In this document: piece after piece, positions 6,603-11,289 of the stretch | Position numbering within the stretch: the first letter of the stretch is position 1 | Layout of the letters: each line of letters opens with the position of its first letter | From: CAYVOX01 sp964453035 | GTDB taxonomy: Bacteria > Chloroflexota > Anaerolineae > Anaerolineales > Anaerolineaceae | Reading direction: 5' to 3' | Assembly: GCA_964453035.1 (NCBI GenBank) | Contig: CAYVOX010000114.1 | Location: 1-11,289 of the forward strand | DNA length: 11,289 nt | The notes under the pieces: model-generated | Databases searched by the model: none | The model's input: only the letters and a program-made list of their open reading frames with translations | What the model was told of the DNA's origin: nothing | Translations under genes and position numbers: made by a program

Positions 6603-7475
6603 CTACTGCTGGTATTTTAACCGATAACCACCCACAATGCTGGTGATGAGGCAATCTGGAATGGAAATTCCGCTCAGGGTTTCGCCGCCCTCGCCAACAT
6701 GCACGCTGTAAATCACCTTGGGACTCATCACAAAATCAGCATACCCCAGGCTGATTTCCGGCGCAAACCCGGTGTAGAACACATCCTGCCCGCCGTTCCA
6801 GGTGACGCTGATGCGCACGCCCGGCACCGGCTCGCCGCGCGCGTTGAGCACTTCAAGCTGCAGCAGGCCCACCGAGCTCAACTCGCACACTTTGACCTGC
6901 TCCTTGAGCACGTAGGGCGCGCCCTGCGTGGCAGAAGCCAGCACGGTTGGCCTGGGGGTGAAGGTGAAAACCGGCGTCAGCGTGACGGTGGGCGTGATAG
7001 TGCGGGTAGCCGAAGGCGCCGGCGTGGCCGAGCGCACCACCTGCCCGGGATTCTCGGTGCGCGTGGAGATGAGCGCCAGCGCGGTGAGGTTGCGCGTGGC
7101 GCTGGGTCCGGCGGTGGCAACCGGTGCAGTCGGCGCCCCGGGTTGGACGAACAACCCCGCCATCAGCGCCAGGGCGCGCGCCTCTCTGGAGGTGGCTTTA
7201 TCCGCCAGCCAGCGCTCCGCCTGCATAGAGACTGCCAGCGCCGGGTTGGGGTCGTTGAGCAGCGCCAGGCGCGCCCGCGCCCTACCTGCATCCCCGTCCA
7301 TCTGGTAAGCCAGCGCCACCAGCCCCCGGTAGTGATCCTTATCCGCCGCCTGCAGCGCAGCCGGGGAAGTATCCACGTACTGCGCGGGCTCAATCAGCCA
7401 GCCGTAGGCCATGCCAAACGCCATCCCCAGCAGCAGGCCGGTTAAAAGGTACCAGGAACCGCGCCTTTCGTTCAC
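6603..7475 (-). CDS. Membrane-anchored protein with Thr/Pro-rich linker and C-terminal beta domain (unrecognised)
   Basis: 290 aa, no named family recognised. One N-terminal membrane segment (about 9-27) is followed by a helical, Ala/Arg-rich module (about 40-110) that resembles a short TPR-like pair. A low-complexity Ala/Thr/Pro/Ser linker (about 112-183) contains repeats such as SATR and TPTVTLTP. The C-terminal domain (about 185-290) is rich in beta-prone residues, with GEPVPGVRISVTWNGG resembling the carboxypeptidase-regulatory/Ig-like fold. Cys197 and Cys275, the only cysteines, could form an external disulfide. Its start is GTG at 7475, overlapping the TGA of the preceding gene as GTGA; GGGAG lies 7 nt upstream, so translation is probably coupled. 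The N-terminal half resembles the whole of that preceding 121-aa protein. Probably an extracytoplasmic anchored protein; function unknown. Confidence 0.8.
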   Translation of the reverse strand: MNERRGSWYLLTGLLLGMAFGMAYGWLIEPAQYVDTSPAALQAADKDHYRGLVALAYQMDGDAGRARARLALLNDPNPALAVSMQAERWLADKATSREARALALMAGLFVQPGAPTAPVATAGPSATRNLTALALISTRTENPGQVVRSATPAPSATRTITPTVTLTPVFTFTPRPTVLASATQGAPYVLKEQVKVCELSSVGLLQLEVLNARGEPVPGVRISVTWNGGQDVFYTGFAPEISLGYADFVMSPKVIYSVHVGEGGETLSGISIPDCLITSIVGGYRLKYQQ

Positions 7476-7837
7476 GGCGTGGCTCCCACACCCGGCACGG
7501 GGGTGTATTTTTGCAGCGCCTGCGAGAGTTTTGCCAGCAGTTCAACGTCGCGGGTGGCATAGCCCAAATCGCGCGCGGCCAAAATCGCCAGTTGCACCGC
7601 CCGCGCCGGCGAATCCTCCCCCAGTGCCGCCAGCCGCGTGGATGCGGCAATCAGGTCGCCCTCCTGCGAAAAAACCTCAGCCACCATCAGGATGTAATCG
7701 GTGCGGAAGTCGCTGCGCAGGGCAGGCAGGGCACTTTCTCCCGGCGGGGCAGGGCGAACGCCCCACGCCACCACCAGGCCAACGCCCACCCCCACCACAA
7801 TGCTCAACAAAAAGAAAAACATGCGCCGGAACTGCAT
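7472..7837 (-). CDS. Small membrane-anchored helical protein (unrecognised), paralogue of its neighbour
   Basis: A 121-aa protein. Basic residues (QFRR) precede a membrane segment (about 6-25), then WGVRPAPP and a helical region (about 43-108). The pattern DYILMVAEVFSQEGDLIAA...RLAALGEDSPARAV aligns with HYRGLVALAYQMDGDAGRA...RLALLNDPNPALAV in the next gene, so the two look like tandem duplicates. This one lacks the linker and C-terminal domain. ATG 7837 lies 6 nt after the hutU stop. Its SD-like AAGGA falls inside the last codons of hutU (about 10 nt upstream), suggesting coupling to hutU. The cause of the association with urocanase is not apparent. Real gene status is supported by the gapless operon arrangement and the paralogy. 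Confidence 0.8.
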   Translation of the reverse strand: MQFRRMFFFLLSIVVGVGVGLVVAWGVRPAPPGESALPALRSDFRTDYILMVAEVFSQEGDLIAASTRLAALGEDSPARAVQLAILAARDLGYATRDVELLAKLSQALQKYTPVPGVGATP

Positions 7838-7843
7838 AATGAG

Positions 7844-9502
7844 CTAATCCTTCAACATCGGCATCTTGATTCCATGCCGCTTCGCCGCAGCAATGGCTTC
7901 AGGGTAACCGGCATCCGCGTGGCGCACCACGCCCATGCCCGGGTCGCTGGTCAGCACGCGCTCCAGCCGCCTGGCAGCCGCCTGAGAGCCGTCTGCCACA
8001 ATCACCTGCCCGGCATGCTGGCTGTAGCCAATCCCCACCCCGCCGCCGTGATGGAACGATACCCAGGTAGCCCCACCCACCGCGTTGATGAGTGCATTGA
8101 GGATGGGCCAATCGCTCACCGCATCGGTGCCGTCGCGCATCCCTTCTGTTTCGCGGTTCGGAGAAGCCACCGAGCCCGCATCCAGATGGTCGCGGCCGAT
8201 GACAATGGGCGCTTTGAGCGTGCCGTCTGCCACCATCTGGTTGAAGCGCAGTCCGGCTCTGGCGCGCTCGCCGTAGCCCAGCCAGCAAATCCGCGCGGGC
8301 AGCCCCTGGAAGGGAATCTTCTCGCGCGCCATCTTCAGCCAGCGGTGCAGGTGCTCATCCTGCGGAAAAAGTTCCATCACCGCTTCATCCGTGCGGTAAA
8401 TATCCTCCGGGTCACCGGAGAGCGCCACCCAGCGGAAGGGTCCCTTGCCCTCGCAGAACAACGGGCGAATATAGGCCGGTACAAAACCAGGGAAGTCAAA
8501 CGCGTGCGTCACGCCGTAATCCAGCGCGCGCTGCCGCAAATTGTTGCCGTAATCGAACACCTCCGCGCCGCGCCGCTGCATTTCCAGCATGGCCTCAACA
8601 TGCCGCGCCATAGATTGCATTGAACGGCGCTGGTACTGCAGCGGGTCAGCCTGCCGCATGGAATCGGCTTCAGCCACACTCAACCCCGCCGGAACATACA
8701 TCAGCACATCATGCGCCGGGGTCTGGTCAGTGACCACATCCGGCAGCACGCCGCGCAGCACCAGTTCGGGGTAAATCTCCGCCGCATTGCCCACCAGCCC
8801 AATCGAGCGCGGCGTCTGGTTCTTTATATTCTCCTCCACCAGCGTCATGGCCTCTTCCAGCGTATCCACCACCACGTCCACGTAGCCAATCTCCTGGCGG
8901 CGGCGGGCGCGCTGCGGGTCCACCTCAACAATCAGCCCCACCCCTCCGTTCATCGTGATGGCCAACGGTTGAGCGCCGCCCATCCCGCCCAGCCCGGCAG
9001 TCAGCACAAACTTGCCGCGCAGGCTGCCCCAGCCGCGCTGTTTGGCCAGCGAGCCGAGCGTCTCGTACGTACCCTGCAAGATGCCCTGTGTGCCAATGTA
9101 AATCCACGAGCCGGCTGTCATCTGCCCGTACATCATCAGCCCCTGCGCCGAAAGCGCGTCAAAATGCGCCTGGGTGGCCCAGTGCGGCACCAGGTTGGAG
9201 TTGGCAATCAGCACGCGCGGGGCATCCGCGTGGGTCTTAAACACCACCACCGGCTTGCCCGATTGCACCAGCAGCGTCTCATCATCTTCCAGCGTCTTCA
9301 GCGTCTCAAGGATGGCGTCAAACGCCTCCCAGCTGCGCGCCGCCCGCCCGCGCCCGCCGTAAACCACCAGGTCATCGGGGCGCTCGGCCACCGCCGGGTC
9401 CAGGTTGTTCTGGATCATGCGGTAAACGGCTTCGCTCAGCCAGGATTTGCAGGTCAGTTGTGTGCCGCGCGGGGCGCGCACCGGGCGTGGAGAAGACGTC
9501 AT
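7844..9502 (-). CDS. hutU: Urocanate hydratase (urocanase)
   Basis: A 552-aa cytoplasmic enzyme, full length for the family (P. putida about 557 aa). It adds water to urocanate to form imidazolone propionate, the second step of histidine degradation, using tightly bound NAD+ as an electrophile. Visible signatures are the N-terminal GTQLTCKSWLSEAVYRM (13-29), the dinucleotide-binding TAGLGGMGGAQP (168-179), the catalytic-cysteine region LPARICWLGYGER (401-413, Cys406 equivalent to Cys410 of the Pseudomonas enzyme) and SFHHGGGVGIGYSQHAG (482-498). The ATG at 9502 has a strong SD (AGGAG, 5 nt spacing) and a TATAAT promoter just upstream. No other hut gene (hutH, hutI, hutG) is adjacent. Two anchored proteins of unknown function follow in the same direction. 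Confidence 0.98.
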   Translation of the reverse strand: MTSSPRPVRAPRGTQLTCKSWLSEAVYRMIQNNLDPAVAERPDDLVVYGGRGRAARSWEAFDAILETLKTLEDDETLLVQSGKPVVVFKTHADAPRVLIANSNLVPHWATQAHFDALSAQGLMMYGQMTAGSWIYIGTQGILQGTYETLGSLAKQRGWGSLRGKFVLTAGLGGMGGAQPLAITMNGGVGLIVEVDPQRARRRQEIGYVDVVVDTLEEAMTLVEENIKNQTPRSIGLVGNAAEIYPELVLRGVLPDVVTDQTPAHDVLMYVPAGLSVAEADSMRQADPLQYQRRSMQSMARHVEAMLEMQRRGAEVFDYGNNLRQRALDYGVTHAFDFPGFVPAYIRPLFCEGKGPFRWVALSGDPEDIYRTDEAVMELFPQDEHLHRWLKMAREKIPFQGLPARICWLGYGERARAGLRFNQMVADGTLKAPIVIGRDHLDAGSVASPNRETEGMRDGTDAVSDWPILNALINAVGGATWVSFHHGGGVGIGYSQHAGQVIVADGSQAAARRLERVLTSDPGMGVVRHADAGYPEAIAAAKRHGIKMPMLKD

Positions 9503-9543
9503 AAGAGCTCCTTTTTTGACATGGAATAGATAATCTGATTATA
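9503..9543 (-). promoter_or_regulatory. hutU promoter and ribosome-binding site
   Basis: On the minus strand a perfect -10 TATAAT lies at 9543-9538, preceded by GGCT and with no convincing -35 (CTGCCG at 17 bp). The predicted start is near 9531, giving a leader of about 29 nt. The SD AAGGAG at about 9513-9508 follows an A-run. No repressor operator (e.g. an extended HutC-like palindrome) is evident. Confidence 0.65.
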
Positions 9544-9604
9544 AGCCAAACCGCACCGCCCGGCAGCGCGCGCCGCAGGCTATTTTTGAGGGGGGGGTGC
9601 GCCG

Positions 9605-10060
9605 TCAGCGCACCGGCCTGGGTCTCACCCTTTTTCGCAGCTGCTCCACAATCTCGACAAACCCGTCAATCTGCGCTTCCACGTGAATGACCCTGTCCCC
9701 CTCCCGCGAGTAAATCTCCAGCCTGCCCAGGAACGTGCGCCCCTTCACCCGGGCGATATCGTGCCAGTTAATCGCAATGGTCGTCCCGTTGCGGAAGCGC
9801 TGGATGATTTGTTCCTCGGTCAGCGTGATGCTGGCATGGATTTTTGGCCAGATATCGATGCAGTAATAGCCCAGGGTCACAAACACCAGCGCCAGCGCCA
9901 CCACCAGCGGCGCGTTGGGGTTGGGCGTCTCGCGGTCAAAAATGCCGTAGAAAACCGTGGCAGCCGCCAGCCCAAAAAAGCCCAGGCCGTAAAGCAGCAC
10001 GCTCGTCTGGAACTTGCGCGAGAAGGTGTAGGTGGCGGTTTGAGGCTCGTCGTTCTGCAT
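9605..10060 (-). CDS. Two-TM membrane protein with C-terminal PH-like domain (hypothetical)
   Basis: 151 aa from the ATG at 10060. The layout is a short polar N-terminus, TM1 (about 18-41), a charged loop with DRETPNPN (42-49), TM2 (about 50-71), then a cytoplasmic-type domain (about 75-145). The pattern there (ASITLTEEQIIQRF, TTIAINWHDIARVKGR, LEIYSREGDRVIHV) followed by a final amphipathic helix matches bacterial PH (bPH2/YdbT-like) domains. This assignment rests on pattern only. The frame extends upstream to a TTG at 10084, but those eight codons lie inside the arm of the ychF terminator, so ATG 10060 is preferred. No SD precedes it. A TAAGAT -10-like hexamer at 10074-10069 would place transcription at the ATG, but the evidence is weak. 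Function unknown. Confidence 0.75.
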   Translation of the reverse strand: MQNDEPQTATYTFSRKFQTSVLLYGLGFFGLAAATVFYGIFDRETPNPNAPLVVALALVFVTLGYYCIDIWPKIHASITLTEEQIIQRFRNGTTIAINWHDIARVKGRTFLGRLEIYSREGDRVIHVEAQIDGFVEIVEQLRKRVRPRPVR

Positions 10061-10071
10061 GGTGGAAAATC

Positions 10072-10109
10072 TTAAAAACCCCAAAGGTTTCTCAAAACCT
10101 TTGGGGTTT
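10072..10109 (-). terminator. Intrinsic terminator of the YchF-family gene
   Basis: A perfect 15-bp inverted repeat: AAACCCCAAAGGTTT (10076-10090 on the plus strand) pairs with its exact complement at 10095-10109, around a 4-nt loop. Read on the minus strand, the hairpin ends in GGGGTTTTTAAG, giving a short U-tract directly after the stem. It begins 6 nt after the YchF stop codon at 10115. Confidence 0.92.
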
Positions 10110-10114
10110 ACTGG

Positions 10115-11182
10115 CTAAATATTAAAACGAATGTTGAGCACATCCCCATCCTGGACGATGTACTCCTTGCCCTCCAGCCGCAATTTGCCGTGTGTGCGCG
10201 CTTCCGCCAGGCCGCCCAGCGTCACCAGGTCGGTGTATGTCACCACCTCGGCGCGGATGAAACCCTTCTGCAAATCAGTGTGGATCTCCCCGGCGGCTTC
10301 CGGCGCGGTGGCCCCCCTGCGCACCGTCCAGGCGCGACATTCATCCGGCCCAACCGTGAAGAAGGATTGCAGCCCCAGCAGGTCATACGACAGGCGGATC
10401 ATGCGGTTGAGGCTGGGCTCTTCGATGCCGTACTCATCCAGGAACAGCTTCATCTCATCCGCCGGCAGGTGGGCGATATCCATTTCCAGCTTGCCCTGCA
10501 GCGCCACCACCTGGCTGTGTTTATGCGGATAGTCGAGCGCCGGCGCGGATTGTCCCTCCGCCAGGTTGAGCACAATCAGCACCGGCTTGCGGCTGAGAAA
10601 ACCAAACCCCGCCAGCGATTTCTCATCCTCCGCGCTGATTTCCAGGTCGCGCAGCGGCTTTTCCTCTGAGAGCGCCGCCTGGAACTGCGTAAACAGCACC
10701 TGCTCGCGCTCAATCACGCCCTTATCGCGCCCGGCGCCCTTCTTGCGCTCCTCCACCAGCCGTTCCAGCTTGCGCTCCACCGCAATCAGGTCGTTGAGGA
10801 TAAACTCGCTGTCCATCGTCGCCAGGTCGCGCGCCGGGTCAACGCTGCCCGAAGGATGCGGCACCGAGTCATCCTCAAAGCAGCGCACCACGTGGATGAA
10901 CCCATCCATCTGCGTCAACTGGTTGAGCAGCGCGCCGCTGATGCCGGTCTTTCCGGAAGTGCCATCCAACCCGGCGATATCCGCGTAGGTTACCTTGGCA
11001 TAAATCGTCTTCTTGGGCTTGAACATTGCCGAGAGCCGATCCACGCGCGGATCGGGCACATCCACCACCGCGGTGTGAATTTCGATCTTCCCGGTCGGCC
11101 CGGTTGGCTGGCTGGCGCGGGTGAGCGCATTGAACAGGGTAGTCTTACCAGATTGAGGCAGGCCAAAAATTCCCAGGCGCAT
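10115..11182 (-). CDS. ychF: YchF/Obg-family P-loop NTPase with TGS domain (diverged)
   Basis: A 355-aa protein (canonical YchF is about 363 aa). YchF proteins are ribosome-associated, ATP-preferring TRAFAC NTPases linked to stress and translation. The G1 loop is GLPQSGKTT (7-15), G3 is DIAGLDGTSG (68-77), and the VVRCFEDD (98-105) and VDPARDL (114-120) stretches are classic YchF. A coiled-coil insertion spans about 125-175. The nucleotide-specificity motif appears as NLAE (206-209), matching the YchF NxxE pattern. The C-terminal TGS domain (about 273-355) is well conserved: FFTVGPDECRAWTVRRGATA, HTDLQKGFIRAEVV and EGKEYIVQDGDV. Odd points: G1 differs from GLPNVGKST, the NYPFCTIEPN switch I block is replaced, and the G3 tail lacks the usual VKGAS. 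It may be a YchF sub-branch and not the orthologue. ATG 11182 has AAGGT 8 nt upstream. Confidence 0.92.
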   Translation of the reverse strand: MRLGIFGLPQSGKTTLFNALTRASQPTGPTGKIEIHTAVVDVPDPRVDRLSAMFKPKKTIYAKVTYADIAGLDGTSGKTGISGALLNQLTQMDGFIHVVRCFEDDSVPHPSGSVDPARDLATMDSEFILNDLIAVERKLERLVEERKKGAGRDKGVIEREQVLFTQFQAALSEEKPLRDLEISAEDEKSLAGFGFLSRKPVLIVLNLAEGQSAPALDYPHKHSQVVALQGKLEMDIAHLPADEMKLFLDEYGIEEPSLNRMIRLSYDLLGLQSFFTVGPDECRAWTVRRGATAPEAAGEIHTDLQKGFIRAEVVTYTDLVTLGGLAEARTHGKLRLEGKEYIVQDGDVLNIRFNI

Positions 11183-11193
11183 AAGTTGTTACC

Positions 11194-11222
11194 TTGACCC
11201 TTCACAAAAGATTGGTTATACT
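11194..11222 (+). promoter_or_regulatory. Promoter of tRNA-Leu
   Basis: -35 TTGACC (11194-11199), an exact 17-bp spacer and -10 TATACT (11217-11222). The predicted start near 11229 is about 6 nt before the tRNA 5' end, giving a very short precursor leader. Confidence 0.8.
11215..11220 (-). promoter_or_regulatory. -10 element of the YchF-family gene, overlapping the tRNA promoter
   Basis: The minus strand reads TATAAC at 11220-11215, overlapping the tRNA -10 (11217-11222) on the other strand. It predicts a start near 11208 and a leader of about 26 nt containing the AAGGT ribosome-binding site. No good -35 is present (CACTCC at 17 bp). The -35 would fall inside the tRNA gene. Confidence 0.5.
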
Positions 11223-11234
11223 GGAATTGCTCCA

Positions 11235-11289
11235 GCCGGAGTGGCGGAATTGGCAGACGCGCACGACTCAAAATCGTGTACCGTGAGGT
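11235..11289 (+). tRNA. tRNA-Leu (anticodon CAA), 5' part, cut by window end
   Basis: The acceptor 5' strand is GCCGGAG (11235-11241), followed by TG and a D-arm GCGGAATTGGCAGACGC typical of tRNA-Leu. The anticodon stem is CACGA/TCGTG (11262-11266 and 11274-11278) with loop CTCAAAA. The anticodon CAA at 11269-11271 reads UUG codons. The last ten bases, ACCGTGAGGT, form the long variable arm (ACC/GGT) of a class II tRNA. The T-arm, 3' acceptor strand and any encoded CCA lie outside the window. Confidence 0.97.

Noticed and set aside
7511..8623. 370-codon plus-strand frame opposite hutU and the small anchored protein
   Set aside because: It spans two genes on the other strand and has the His/Arg/Gln-rich composition of an antisense shadow.
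9581..9597. Run of eight Gs after TATTTTTGA, considered as a phase-variable tract or part of a terminator
   Set aside because: It lies between the hutU promoter and the end of the PH-like gene, in no reading frame of a real gene. The nearby GC-rich hairpin is imperfect and its T-run faces the strand with no gene.

Overview
The window looks like chromosomal, mostly housekeeping DNA from a GC-rich bacterium. My best guess is Chloroflexota, class Anaerolineae. The 16S 5' end, the style of the proteins (short membrane anchors followed by Thr/Pro-rich spacers), a diverged YchF and a bacterial GlnRS fit that lineage, but no search was run and the taxonomy is inference. No phage, IS element, CRISPR array or defence system is visible.

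Left edge (1-925): the 5' part of a 16S rRNA gene lies on the minus strand and runs out of the window. About 650 bp of non-coding DNA precedes it. This holds three tandem, near-consensus sigma-70-type promoters pointing at the rRNA, a boxA-like antitermination motif and a small GNRA hairpin. Divergent from it, an envelope cluster reads to the right: a YoaR/VanW-type membrane-anchored protein (926-2788, probably leaderless), a Trm112-family zinc protein (3024-3245) and a LytR-CpsA-Psr glycopolymer ligase (3339-4763). Between the first two genes sit 100 Ns flanked by an exact 55-bp duplication. This is almost certainly an unmerged contig overlap and not real sequence. A bidirectional hairpin terminator separates the cluster from the converging minus-strand block.

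Minus-strand block (4832-9543): reading right to left, urocanate hydratase (hutU, with its own TATAAT promoter and strong SD) is followed after 6 nt by a small membrane-anchored protein. That gene overlaps by 4 nt (GTGA) a larger relative carrying a Thr/Pro-rich linker and a C-terminal beta-type domain. The two anchored proteins look like a tandem duplication. Glutaminyl-tRNA synthetase (glnS) follows 82 nt further on.

Right edge (9605-11289): a two-TM, PH-like membrane protein lies downstream of a YchF-family P-loop NTPase. A perfect 15-bp hairpin terminator separates them and invalidates the longest possible start of the PH-like gene. The YchF gene is divergent from a tRNA-Leu(CAA) that is cut by the window end, and the two promoters overlap at their -10 elements.

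Functionally the window mixes translation (16S, GlnRS, tRNA-Leu, YchF), envelope construction (VanW/YoaR, LCP) and one histidine-catabolism enzyme. The most notable observations are the triple rRNA promoter array, the leaderless yoaR-like gene, the coupled pair of anchored paralogues behind hutU, the altered nucleotide-binding motifs of YchF, and the false assembly gap.
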